Assembly (NCBI GenBank): GCA_013298125.1
Contig: JAAFJP010000019.1
Coordinates: 59,144-123,143 of the forward strand
From: Cytophagales bacterium
Lineage (GTDB): Bacteria; Bacteroidota; Bacteroidia; Cytophagales; Spirosomataceae
Direction of reading: 5' to 3'
DNA: 64,000 nucleotides
The position numbers and the translations under genes are program-made. The notes below the pieces were generated by a model. It had not been told where the DNA came from, did not search any database, and saw nothing but the letters and a program-made list of their open reading frames with translations. Positions within the stretch are counted from its first letter, which is position 1, and every line of letters begins with the position of its first letter. This document shows, piece after piece, positions 33,773 through 41,814 of the stretch.

Positions 33773-33907
33773 ATGTTAAAATCTTTGAAAATACCAACAG
33801 TTGAGCTTGATTTAACAATCAACGAAAACCAAAAATATGATTTTATTGAACGTAAGGTAGCACAGGCTAAAAAAACGTTAAAAAAAGTAGGGCTACCCAA
33901 ACAGTTA
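33773..33907 (+). CDS. Very small ORF (44 residues) next to the DUF6934-like gene
   Basis: An ATG 13 bases after the DUF6934-like stop opens a 44-residue frame, mostly charged: MLKSLKIPTVELDLTINENQ, then KYDFIERKVAQAKKTLKKV, ending GLPNS. The region has the base and codon use of coding sequence (the frame has few rare codons and a helical Lys/Ala/Leu tail). Small partner genes of this kind are usual beside DUF6934-type proteins, but I have no family for it. It could be a fortuitous frame. Confidence 0.4.
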
Positions 33908-33942
33908 GTTCATTAATCATTCAATATTAAAACTAAAATCAA

Positions 33943-34410
33943 ATGGCATTACAAATCGGCGATAAAGCCCCAGATTTCAAACTCTATAACTCTGATAAAC
34001 AAGAAGTTAGCCTTTCAGACTACAAAGGTAAAAATGTAGTCGTTCTATTTTTTCCATTAGCATTCACTGGCGTATGCACGGCTGAATTGTGCGAAATGAG
34101 AGACAATATTACTTCGTATTCAAAACTAAATGCTGAGATTTTAGCTATTTCGGTGGACTCATTATTCACCTTAGAAAAATTTAAGGCAGAGCAAAATTTA
34201 CCATTCCATTTGTTGTCAGATTTCAATAAAGAAACTTCGGCAGCTTATGGTTCTTTATACGAAAACTTTGTTTTGGGCATGAAAGGTGTGTCAAAACGTT
34301 CAGCTTTTGTAGTAGATGCTGAGGGAACAATTCAATATACAGAAGTGCTTGAAAGTGCAGGTGACGTGCCTGATTTTGTGGCAGTTCAAGCAGCTTTGGC
34401 GGCTTTATAA
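33943..34410 (+). CDS. Peroxiredoxin (AhpC/TSA family, AhpE-like)
   Basis: This enzyme reduces hydrogen peroxide and organic peroxides with thiols. 155 residues begin with the redoxin pattern (GDKAPDFKLYNSDKQEVSLSDYKG). The peroxidatic Cys45 lies in PLAFTGVCTAELCEMRDN, with a second Cys50 that could act in resolution. The remaining elements ILAISVDSLFTLEKFKAEQ, PFHLLSDFNKETSAAYG and KRSAFVVDAEG are normal for the AhpE/Prx1 group. No signal peptide, so cytosolic. It ends against a perfect 31-bp inverted repeat that separates it from the convergent kdsD. Confidence 0.93.
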   Translation: MALQIGDKAPDFKLYNSDKQEVSLSDYKGKNVVVLFFPLAFTGVCTAELCEMRDNITSYSKLNAEILAISVDSLFTLEKFKAEQNLPFHLLSDFNKETSAAYGSLYENFVLGMKGVSKRSAFVVDAEGTIQYTEVLESAGDVPDFVAVQAALAAL

Positions 34411-34416
34411 GGAGAG

Positions 34417-34490
34417 AGAATAAAAGGAGGAAGGGAGACAGGAAAATTAGAGATACTATATTTTCCTGTCTCCCTTCCTCCTTTTATTCT
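34417..34490. terminator. Perfect 31-bp inverted repeat between convergent genes
   Basis: The left arm (34417-34447, AGAATAAAAGGAGGAAGGGA and on) is the exact reverse complement of 34460-34490, with a 12-base centre. It lies between the peroxiredoxin and kdsD, which face each other, and would stop or stabilise both transcripts. The arm sequence is purine-rich on one strand (GGAGGAAGGGAGA). Confidence 0.8.
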
Positions 34491-34510
34491 TTCCTCCTAT
34501 CCACTTCCTC

Positions 34511-35479
34511 CTAAACAAGTCCTTCCTTCAACAAATCATGCAAATGCACAAACCCCAAAGGTTTATCGTCTTGAACCACAACGAGTTGCGTGATATTTTT
34601 CTCTTGCATAATCTGTAATGCTTCTACCGCATACGCATCGGGGGAGATGGCTTTTGGCGAAATGGTCATAATGTCTTTGGCAAATAATCCTGTGAAGCTA
34701 TCGTATTTGTTCAACATCCTCCGCACGTCACCATCCGTGATGATGCCTGCCAATTCTTCATTTTCTTTCAAAACTGCCGTTGCTCCTAATCTTTTAGAAC
34801 TGATTTCTATAATTGCTTCTTTCACGGTAGAATTTTCTTTCACCGTTGGTAATTCGTGATTTGGGTAAATATCCGAAACCTTCAAATACAGTTTTTTGCC
34901 CAAAGCACCCCCAGGATGATACTTGGCAAAGTCCTTGCTATTGAATCCACGACACTCAATCAGACAAACCGCCAACGCATCGCCCAAAGCCAAAGCAACC
35001 GTAGTGCTAACGGTGGGAGCAAGATTCAGCGAATCTGCCTCTCGTTCGGCAAGGGCATGGAGAATAAAATCAGCATTTTTTCCCAAATAAGAACTTGGAT
35101 TTGAAACCATTGCAATTAACTTTGTTCCAGTCCGCTTAATGAGGGGGACTAAAACTTTGATTTCGGGCGTATCACCCGACCTCGAAATACACATAACATT
35201 GTCACCCTCTTGAATCATGCCCAAGTCACCATGAATAGCATCGGCGGCGTGCATGAACAAAGCGGGAGTCCCTGTTGAATTGAGCGTAGCTACTATCTTT
35301 TGAGCAATAATTGCCGATTTTCCAATACCCGTGATTACCAATCGCCCCGACGAGCTAAGTAGGTGATTTACACAGGATTCAAATTCAGAATCAATCAACG
35401 GAACAATTTTTAGGATAGAATTTGCTTCATCTTCTAAAACTTTTTTTGCAGTTGATTGAATATTTTTTATTAATTTCAA
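34511..35479 (-). CDS. kdsD: KpsF/GutQ-type arabinose-5-phosphate isomerase
   Basis: This enzyme interconverts ribulose 5-phosphate and arabinose 5-phosphate for KDO, a core sugar of lipopolysaccharide. 322 residues: a SIS sugar-isomerase domain in residues 35-180 (GRLVITGIGKSAIIAQKIVATLNSTGTPALFMHAADAIHGDLGM, CISRSGDTPEIK) and two CBS domains at about 205-322 (NSTVKEAIIEISSKRLGATAVL; GIITDGDVRRML; AYAVEALQIMQEKNITQLVVVQDD). Length and motif order match the family. The other KDO genes (kdsA, kdsB, kdsC) are not in the window. Convergent with the peroxiredoxin. Confidence 0.93.
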   Translation of the reverse strand: MKLIKNIQSTAKKVLEDEANSILKIVPLIDSEFESCVNHLLSSSGRLVITGIGKSAIIAQKIVATLNSTGTPALFMHAADAIHGDLGMIQEGDNVMCISRSGDTPEIKVLVPLIKRTGTKLIAMVSNPSSYLGKNADFILHALAEREADSLNLAPTVSTTVALALGDALAVCLIECRGFNSKDFAKYHPGGALGKKLYLKVSDIYPNHELPTVKENSTVKEAIIEISSKRLGATAVLKENEELAGIITDGDVRRMLNKYDSFTGLFAKDIMTISPKAISPDAYAVEALQIMQEKNITQLVVVQDDKPLGFVHLHDLLKEGLV

Positions 35480-35594
35480 TGTACGAAGTATTTTTGATTG
35501 ACTGATTTTTTACTGATTTCATTGCAAAGATAACAAATAAGAATGCCTGTAATATCAATGTTTTATCGACTTAATAATTGATACTGGAATAATT

Positions 35595-35750
35595 AAGGTT
35601 GAGCTTCTCCGAAGCTAAGATTGCCATTTTTATATTTTCTACAAATGTTGTACTTCTCCGAAGTAATTATTGCACACTACTTCGGAGAAGTACAACATTT
35701 GTAGAAAGAATAGTTAATTATCGCACATTGCTTCGGAGAAGCATAACCTT
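35595..35750. repeat. Nested inverted repeat with four CTTCTCCGAAG palindromes
   Basis: Perfect inner arms of 27 bp (35639-35665 and 35678-35704, each ending in ACTTCTCCGAAGTA or its complement) with a 12-base centre; outer arms of 21 bp with two mismatches (35595-35615, 35730-35750, core GCTTCTCCGAAGC). The short palindrome CTTCTCCGAAG or its complement thus occurs four times. The whole 35480-35802 gap between kdsD and the Rpn-type gene is otherwise empty, so any promoter for the latter must be in or beside the hairpins. Confidence 0.85.
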
Positions 35751-35802
35751 AAAACTCCAACGGCACTAATATCATCAATATAAGAATTGAATATTCGTAA
35801 AA

Positions 35803-36609
35803 ATGCAGTTTGTAGATATAAAAAATGACATTGCTTTCCGTAAAATATTCGGAAATGAAAAGAAGAAAGTTATTCTAATTTCCTTTCTCAATGCTGTCAT
35901 GCAATTAGAAGGCGATAATAGAATCTCAGATGTTTCAATTGCCAATCCTTATCAATCACCTATATTACCCAATTTCAAAGCTACTATTCTTGATTTGAGA
36001 GCGAAAGATTCAAAGGGGAATATTTTTATTGTAGAAATGCAAGTGGCGGATGTGGACGGGATGGACAAAAGACTTCTTTATTATACCAGTAAGGAATATA
36101 GCCAACAGATTGAAAGTGGAGAAAAATACACAGAATTGAATCCAGTTATTTTCATAGGTATTTTTGATTTCGATTTTTCTCAGGGTAATTATCTTTCTAA
36201 CCATGCCATCTGTAATGTCAAAACGGGCGAAAGGGTTATCAAGGACATGGATTTCTATTTTATCGAATTACCAAAATTCAATAAAAAACTCAATGAATTA
36301 GACAACGTAACCGACAAATGGATTTACTTTATAAAAGAAGCTGAAAATTTAGACGTAATTCCAGATAATATTGAGGATAACGGACTAAAAGAAGCCTATT
36401 TAGATGCTAATAAAAATACATGGTCGATGGAGGAATTGAGAGCTTATGATTATGCAGGTATGAGAGAGCAAGATGGAAGGGGAATGATTACAAAGGCTGT
36501 AAGAGTTGCAAAAACAGAAATCGCTAAAAACTTAAAAGAATCAGGTGTTGAAATGAATGTGATAATGCAAGCCACAGGCTTAACCGAAACAGAAATTAAC
36601 GATTTATAA
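35803..36609 (+). CDS. Rpn family PD-(D/E)XK nuclease (recombination-promoting nuclease / transposase-like)
   Basis: 268 residues with the typical opening FVDIKNDIAFRKIFGNEKKKVILISFLNAVMQ, the family's catalytic core (ILDLRAKDSKGNIFIVEMQV, with Asp and E-x-Q) and RLLYYTSKEYSQQIESGEKYTEL, followed by the ILF/VIFIGIFDF strands. The C-terminal third (MREQDGRGMITKAVRVAKTEIAKNLKESGVEMNVIMQATGLTETEINDL) is the short helix-turn-helix-like tail of these proteins. They are common multicopy accessory genes in Bacteroidota, resembling RpnA-type DNA endonucleases. There are no terminal repeats or target duplications to show a mobile element. It stands alone; recQ follows 52 bases after. Confidence 0.9.
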   Translation: MQFVDIKNDIAFRKIFGNEKKKVILISFLNAVMQLEGDNRISDVSIANPYQSPILPNFKATILDLRAKDSKGNIFIVEMQVADVDGMDKRLLYYTSKEYSQQIESGEKYTELNPVIFIGIFDFDFSQGNYLSNHAICNVKTGERVIKDMDFYFIELPKFNKKLNELDNVTDKWIYFIKEAENLDVIPDNIEDNGLKEAYLDANKNTWSMEELRAYDYAGMREQDGRGMITKAVRVAKTEIAKNLKESGVEMNVIMQATGLTETEINDL

Positions 36610-36661
36610 TCCCATAAATAACCACCAAACAATCATTAAAAACCTCAATTAAAATTAAGAT

Positions 36662-39022
36662 ATGAGTGTTACCCAAGAGACCGCCGATATGTTGAAAGAG
36701 AAACTGAAAGAAACTTTCGGTTTTTCGCAATTCCGTGGCGAACAAGAAGCTATTATTCAGAACACCCTCATCGGTGAAAACACCTTCGTAATCATGCCTA
36801 CAGGGGCAGGAAAGTCACTTTGTTACCAAATGCCAGCCATTGCGATGGAAGGTACAGCCATCGTGATTTCGCCTTTGATTGCCTTGATGAAAAATCAGGT
36901 TGATCAAATGAATGCTTTTGGTATCAATGCCCAATTTCTGAATTCTTCACTGAATCGGGCTGAAATGACCAAAGTGAAAAATGCTGTGGTCAAAGGCGAA
37001 GTAAAATTATTGTACATCGCCCCTGAATCACTGACGAAGGAATCCAATCTATCATTCCTCAAAGAAGCCAAAATTTCTTTCGTAGCAATCGACGAAGCTC
37101 ACTGTATTTCGGAATGGGGGCATGACTTCCGTCCAGAATACCGTAGAATCAGAAGTATCGTTGAGAGCATGGACAAGGCTTTGCCCATTATTGCCCTCAC
37201 GGCAACGGCAACGCCAAAAGTTCAACAGGATATTCAGAAAAATCTAAATTTAGATGATGCTCGTCTGTTTAAATCGTCTTTCAATCGTAAAAATCTTTAC
37301 TACGAAATTCGTGCAAAACGTGATGATATTGATAAACAGATTATTAAGTATATCAAAACTAATCACGGCAAGGCAGGGATTATCTACTGTTTGAGTCGCA
37401 AGAAGGTTGAAGAAATTGCTAACTTATTGGTAGTCAATGGTATAAAAGCCCTTCCATATCACGCAGGATTGGACGGGGACGTGCGTATGGCAAACCAAGA
37501 GGCATTCTTGAATGAAGAAACCGAAGTTATGGTTGCCACAATTGCCTTCGGAATGGGCATTGATAAACCAGACGTTCGCTTCGTGATTCACTACGATGCC
37601 CCAAAATCTTTGGAAGGATATTACCAAGAAACTGGTCGTGCGGGTCGTGATGGTTTAGAAGGAACGTGTATCATGTTTTATGCCAAAGAAGACATTACCA
37701 AACTTGATAAATTCAATAAGGACAAAACGATGGTCGAGCGAGATACTGCCCGTATGCTCCTCCATGAAATGACCCATTACTCAAATCTGGGAACGTGTCG
37801 CCGTCGTCAGTTATTGAATTATTTTGGTGAACACATGGACAAAGACTGTGGTTTTTGTGATAATTGTAATAAACCAACACCAAAATATAAAGCCGAGGAA
37901 GCCGTAGTTTTAGCCCTCAAAACCGTAGAATTGACAGGCGAAAGCTATGATGCTCAACACATTGCGGATATTTTGATGGGATATAAAAGTCAGCACGTAG
38001 GTACTGCCGACCACCAAGGCATTGCCACTTTTGGGAAAGCCAAAGATTTCTTCAAATTAGCTTCTGATGAAGACGAAGACGACGACGATGATGAAGACGA
38101 TGATGATGTAGAATTTTCTGATGAAGAAGATGAGGACGGAAATCCGATTCCGAAGAAAAAAGCTCCCAAGGCTAAAAAAGCCAAGTCAAAAAGTAGAAAA
38201 AATGCCGAACCTGAGCCTATCGAACAATGCGTGTCGATGGTGCGTCAGATTGCGGTTTTGGGATATTTAGAAAAAGACGTTGAGAATTATGGCGTATTGA
38301 AATTGTCGGAAAAGGGTCGTAATTACATGAAAGACTCCTATCCATTGACACTCTCGAAAGACCATGATTACGAAAACGAAAAGATAATTGAAGACGAAGA
38401 AAAAGAGGCAGCAAGCGGAGGCGGTTCGCACGATGTTGCTTTATTTGAATTGTTGAAAAACCTTCGTAAAAAACTTGCCAAAGAGAAAAACCTGCCTCCT
38501 TACGTTATTTTCCAAGACCCATCTTTGGAAGAAATGGCAACTACCTACCCAACCACCAAAGACGATATGGCAAATATCAACGGTGTAGGTATGGGTAAAG
38601 TCGTAAAATTTGGTCGTCAGTTTATTGATTTAATTAAAAAATACGTTGAAGATAATGAGATAGAAACGGCTTCGGAGGTTGTGGTGAAATCAGCGGTTAA
38701 TAAATCGAAAATCAAAATTCATATCATCCAACAAGTTGATAGAAAAATAGATTTAGACATCATTGCCGAACAAAAAGAGTTAGGAATGGGTGAACTCATC
38801 GAAGAGATTGAACATATCTGTTATTCAGGCACAAAATTGAACTTGGATTATTACATCAACCAAGTCATCGAACCTGATAAACAAGAAGAAATCTTTGAAT
38901 ATTTCATGGATTCTGATACTGATAGCATCGCAATTGCCTTAGACAAATGTGATATTGAGGATATTACGGAAGAGGAATTGAGATTGATGAGGATTAAGTT
39001 TTTGAGTGAAGTTGCGAATTAG
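36662..39022 (+). CDS. recQ: RecQ family ATP-dependent DNA helicase with HRDC and an acidic insert
   Basis: 786 residues. The helicase core has MPTGAGKSLCYQMPA near 42, DEAH in FVAIDEAHCISEWGHDFRPEY, LTATATPKVQQDI, VATIAFGMGIDKPDV and QETGRAGRDG. A zinc-binding domain follows (CRRRQLLNYFG, then CGFCDNC, near 380-405), then a winged-helix region. An insert of acidic and basic runs near residues 465-520 (DEDEDDDDDEDDDD then KKKAPKAKKAKSKSRK) interrupts it and must be a disordered linker. An HRDC domain follows at about 590-665 (LFELLKNLRKKLAKEKNLPPYVIF), and a further 120-residue helical C-terminal part. It differs from the 638-residue RecQ at 5198-7114, so the cell has two RecQ paralogues with probably different partners. 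Confidence 0.95.
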   Translation: MSVTQETADMLKEKLKETFGFSQFRGEQEAIIQNTLIGENTFVIMPTGAGKSLCYQMPAIAMEGTAIVISPLIALMKNQVDQMNAFGINAQFLNSSLNRAEMTKVKNAVVKGEVKLLYIAPESLTKESNLSFLKEAKISFVAIDEAHCISEWGHDFRPEYRRIRSIVESMDKALPIIALTATATPKVQQDIQKNLNLDDARLFKSSFNRKNLYYEIRAKRDDIDKQIIKYIKTNHGKAGIIYCLSRKKVEEIANLLVVNGIKALPYHAGLDGDVRMANQEAFLNEETEVMVATIAFGMGIDKPDVRFVIHYDAPKSLEGYYQETGRAGRDGLEGTCIMFYAKEDITKLDKFNKDKTMVERDTARMLLHEMTHYSNLGTCRRRQLLNYFGEHMDKDCGFCDNCNKPTPKYKAEEAVVLALKTVELTGESYDAQHIADILMGYKSQHVGTADHQGIATFGKAKDFFKLASDEDEDDDDDEDDDDVEFSDEEDEDGNPIPKKKAPKAKKAKSKSRKNAEPEPIEQCVSMVRQIAVLGYLEKDVENYGVLKLSEKGRNYMKDSYPLTLSKDHDYENEKIIEDEEKEAASGGGSHDVALFELLKNLRKKLAKEKNLPPYVIFQDPSLEEMATTYPTTKDDMANINGVGMGKVVKFGRQFIDLIKKYVEDNEIETASEVVVKSAVNKSKIKIHIIQQVDRKIDLDIIAEQKELGMGELIEEIEHICYSGTKLNLDYYINQVIEPDKQEEIFEYFMDSDTDSIAIALDKCDIEDITEEELRLMRIKFLSEVAN

Positions 39023-39077
39023 TTATTGGTAGATTAGTTATTGGTTATTTGTAAAAGTAAGATTTAGGTGATTATTC

Positions 39078-39176
39078 AGACCTGTCATCCCGACGAAGGA
39101 GGGAACTGTCGTCTAAACCTCAATCTTAACTTATTGGAAAACAGATAGTTCCCTCCTTAGTCGGGATGACAGGTCT
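39078..39176. repeat. Inverted repeat after recQ
   Basis: AGACCTGTCATCCCGAC (39078-39094) faces its exact complement GTCGGGATGACAGGTCT (39160-39176); the inner part GGAGGGAACTGTC/GATAGTTCCCTCC continues the stem, leaving a loop of about 35 bases. It lies 56 bases after the recQ stop with no strong T run. Confidence 0.8.
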
Positions 39177-39215
39177 TATATATTTTACCAAAAAATCATA
39201 CTTTACTGAACTCTT

Positions 39216-39458
39216 ATGATACGTAAAGAGAAACAAGAAAAACGATTTAAAGAAGAACTTAAAAGTGCTCTGATTTCGATAAAAGAAGTAACGGAGGGTA
39301 AAAGGAAAGAAGTAACATTAGAGGAGTTTTTAGAAAATCCTGACGAGATTGAATTTTGGAGTGAGGAGGAATTGAAACAAATTTCAACATCTATGCCACC
39401 TTCTTTTCAATCAAATGAAGATTTTTCAGAATGGTATTCTATGCCAACGATTCAATAA
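39216..39458 (+). CDS. Small charged hypothetical protein
   Basis: 80 residues with a strongly charged N-terminal helix (MIRKEKQEKRFKEELKSALISIKEVTEGKRKEV) followed by an acidic half (LEEFLENPDEIEFWSEEELKQ) and a C-terminal tail. It resembles small antitoxin-like or DUF-type proteins of Bacteroidota, but I cannot assign a family, and no toxin gene is adjacent. It lies between recQ and purD in the same direction. The possibility that it is unrelated to either is high. Confidence 0.5.
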   Translation: MIRKEKQEKRFKEELKSALISIKEVTEGKRKEVTLEEFLENPDEIEFWSEEELKQISTSMPPSFQSNEDFSEWYSMPTIQ

Positions 39459-39538
39459 AATCAAATTAAGAGATTACGATTTAGGTTTGAGTAAAGAATA
39501 TAACAATTCAACAACCCAAACCTCAACAATTATAATAA

Positions 39539-40819
39539 ATGAATACACTAATTTTAGGTTCGGGTGGACGTGAACACGCTTTTGCATGGAGAATAGCCCA
39601 AAGCCCCCTTTGTGATAAATTATTTGTTGCCCCAGGCAATGCTGGTACGGCTGCGATTGCTACAAATTTATCAATCGGATATAATGATTTTGAGAAAATT
39701 GCGGATGCCGTAATCTCAAACAATATCGAACTCGTCATCGTAGGTCCAGAAGAGCCTTTGGTGAAGGGTATTCGTGATTATTTTCAGTCGAGAGAAGATT
39801 TGAAGGATATTTTGATGGTAGGTCCTGATTCAAAAGGGGCGATGTTGGAAGGTTCAAAAGATTTTTCTAAAAATTTCATGGTAAAATATGGAATTCCGAC
39901 GGCAAAATCTGAGACTTTCACCAAAGATACTTTACAAAATGGGCTGGACTATTTGGACACCCAAAAACTCCCCATCGTACTAAAAGCCGATGGACTTGCC
40001 GCAGGAAAAGGCGTAATCATTGCCCTGACCTTGGATGAAGCCAAAGAAGCCTTGACCGAAATGTTGGTAGATGCTAAATTTGGCGATGCCAGTAGTAAAG
40101 TAGTTATCGAAGAATTTTTAACAGGAATTGAGCTGTCCGTTTTCGTTTTGACGGACGGAAATTCTTACAAAATCCTACCCGAAGCCAAAGATTACAAACG
40201 CATTGGCGAAGGTGATACAGGATTGAACACAGGAGGTATGGGAGCGGTTTCACCCGTGCCTTTTGCGAATGAAAAATTCATGAAAGCCGTTGAAAATGAG
40301 GTAATTATCCCCACAATCGATGGCTTGAAAAAAGAAGGAATCAATTACAACGGATTCATTTTTATTGGTTTAATGAACCACGAAGGCGAACCTCACGTGA
40401 TTGAGTACAACGCACGCATGGGTGACCCTGAAACGGAAGTAGTGTTACCAAGAATTGAGTCAGATATTTTATCGTTAATGATTGCCACCGCCAAAGGAGA
40501 ACTTCACGAAGCGGAATGTATCGTAAGCAAACAACACGCCGTTACGACTGTCGTTGTGGCAGGCGGTTATCCAGGAGATTATAAAAAAGGTGATGTCATT
40601 GTGGGCTATGATTCTGTAAAAGATGCTAATATTTTTCATGCAGGAACAAAATTAGAAGGCAAATTAGTCGTTACTAATGGCGGGCGAGTGATGGCATTGA
40701 CGGGTATGTCGAATACCTTAGAAAGAGCCATTCAAAAATCACAAAAAGCCGCCCATGATGTTTTGTTTGAGGGGAAATATTATCGGAAGGATATTGGGTT
40801 GGATGTGCTTAGGTATTAA
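39539..40819 (+). CDS. purD: Phosphoribosylamine-glycine ligase (GAR synthetase)
   Basis: This enzyme ligates glycine to phosphoribosylamine with ATP, the second step of purine synthesis. 426 residues: the N-terminal pattern NTLILGSGGREHAFAWRIAQSP; the ATP-grasp core (LPIVLKADGLAAGKGVIIALTLDEAKEAL; KVVIEEFLTGIELSVFVLTDG; DGDTGLNTGGMGAVSPVPF-like segment; IEYNARMGDPETEVVLPRI), and a C-terminal domain (VTTVVVAGGYPGDYKKGDV). All family blocks are present at normal length. No other pur gene is in the window. The next gene starts 50 bases after. Confidence 0.97.
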   Translation: MNTLILGSGGREHAFAWRIAQSPLCDKLFVAPGNAGTAAIATNLSIGYNDFEKIADAVISNNIELVIVGPEEPLVKGIRDYFQSREDLKDILMVGPDSKGAMLEGSKDFSKNFMVKYGIPTAKSETFTKDTLQNGLDYLDTQKLPIVLKADGLAAGKGVIIALTLDEAKEALTEMLVDAKFGDASSKVVIEEFLTGIELSVFVLTDGNSYKILPEAKDYKRIGEGDTGLNTGGMGAVSPVPFANEKFMKAVENEVIIPTIDGLKKEGINYNGFIFIGLMNHEGEPHVIEYNARMGDPETEVVLPRIESDILSLMIATAKGELHEAECIVSKQHAVTTVVVAGGYPGDYKKGDVIVGYDSVKDANIFHAGTKLEGKLVVTNGGRVMALTGMSNTLERAIQKSQKAAHDVLFEGKYYRKDIGLDVLRY

Positions 40820-40868
40820 TTAACCATAACCTAATTGGAACTACTTGATAAGTTTTGAAAATAACACT

Positions 40869-41582
40869 ATGCAAGACGAAATAGCAAAACATACTAAGAA
40901 AATATACAAAACATTGACAAGCCCAAAACATATTTTTAGTGAAAAAGTAAAAGAAGTTATCATTGAAATTTGCATTATTGTATTTGCAATAACCGTTTCT
41001 ATTTGGTTGCATAGTTGGAGTGAACATCGCCACCAGCAAGCGGAAGTGAAAGAATTTTTAGAAGGCTTAAAAAGTGATATTGAGAAAGATATTGAGCATT
41101 ATAAAAGAGATAGTATTAGTTTTAATGATTCTCGAAAGAAATTAGAATTTAACATAAATCTTACGAAAGTACGTTTAGATAGTTTAGATAAATCAAAAAG
41201 TGATTCAAAGATAGACTATATGTTGCCTTCCATTTGGTGTAATTTTAATGATGGGAGATACGAAGGTTTTAAGTCAAGTGGAAAGATTGAATTGATTGAA
41301 AATAAATTATTGAAGTCCCGTATTCTTGGTTATTTCCAAAGTAATATTCCTGAAATACATCGAGCCGAAGAGGAGTTTAAAAATAATAGGAATCAGGTTA
41401 CAGATATGATGTTAATTCAAAGTGGAAATGAAAATGTACGGAATTTGATGATTACTCCTAAAATGAAGGCTATTTATCAAATGTCTATCGAAAATTTGGA
41501 TTGGATTATCAGAAATCAACAATACGCACTTGGGAATGCAAGAGCCATAAAGGCAGAAATTGAGGCAACATTAGAAAAGTAA
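40869..41582 (+). CDS. Single-pass membrane protein, DUF6090-like
   Basis: I choose the ATG at 40869; an in-frame ATG at 40845 would add eight residues. The 237 residues have a membrane helix at about 27-45 (EVIIEICIIVFAITVSIWLHSW), then a long helical region (EVKEFLEGLKSDIEKDIEHYKRD and RKKLEFNINLTKVRLDS) and a second half also helical. The TM-S/W-N/E-x-E/K-x-x-x-E arrangement resembles DUF6090 membrane proteins of Bacteroidota, whose role is unknown. It follows purD closely; the two functions are not known to be related. Confidence 0.6.
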   Translation: MQDEIAKHTKKIYKTLTSPKHIFSEKVKEVIIEICIIVFAITVSIWLHSWSEHRHQQAEVKEFLEGLKSDIEKDIEHYKRDSISFNDSRKKLEFNINLTKVRLDSLDKSKSDSKIDYMLPSIWCNFNDGRYEGFKSSGKIELIENKLLKSRILGYFQSNIPEIHRAEEEFKNNRNQVTDMMLIQSGNENVRNLMITPKMKAIYQMSIENLDWIIRNQQYALGNARAIKAEIEATLEK

Positions 41583-41599
41583 ATCACAGGTTAGTACAT

Positions 41600-41785
41600 A
41601 TGCAGATAGTTGATGATTATAGAAAAAATCTTGAAGAAAGTATTATTGCTGAAAACCCTCAAATCTCAGCAATTGACTTGAAAATTGAGGTTTTTAAAAG
41701 GTTTTATAAAAATGATTTCTCCGAAGAGAAAAAGGAAGACATCATAAAAGGTTTTAGGGAATATTATTCAAAATTAGTTAGCTAA
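41600..41785 (+). CDS. Small hypothetical protein (61 residues)
   Basis: A 61-residue helical, charged protein (MQIVDDYRKNLEESIIAENP; IDLKIEVFKRFYKNDFSEEKKEDIIKGFREYY). It is 18 bases after the DUF6090-like gene and 29 before ricT, all in one direction, so cotranscription is plausible. It lacks recognisable motifs. The regular heptad-like hydrophobics (IIAEN..ISAIDLKIEVFKRFY) suggest a small helical bundle or partner protein. It could also be a fortuitous frame, but the tight spacing favours a real gene. Confidence 0.5.
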   Translation: MQIVDDYRKNLEESIIAENPQISAIDLKIEVFKRFYKNDFSEEKKEDIIKGFREYYSKLVS

Positions 41786-41814
41786 ATATCCTTACCTTAA
41801 AATATATAAAAATT

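Noticed and set aside
34417..34490. CRISPR-like array or repeats with spacers in the hairpin-bearing gaps
   Set aside because: There are only two inverted arms, no regularly spaced direct repeats and no cas gene anywhere in the window.
35803..36609. Rpn-type gene plus the nested inverted repeat as a complete transposon
   Set aside because: The inverted repeat lies only on one side and no target duplication or second terminal repeat is found.
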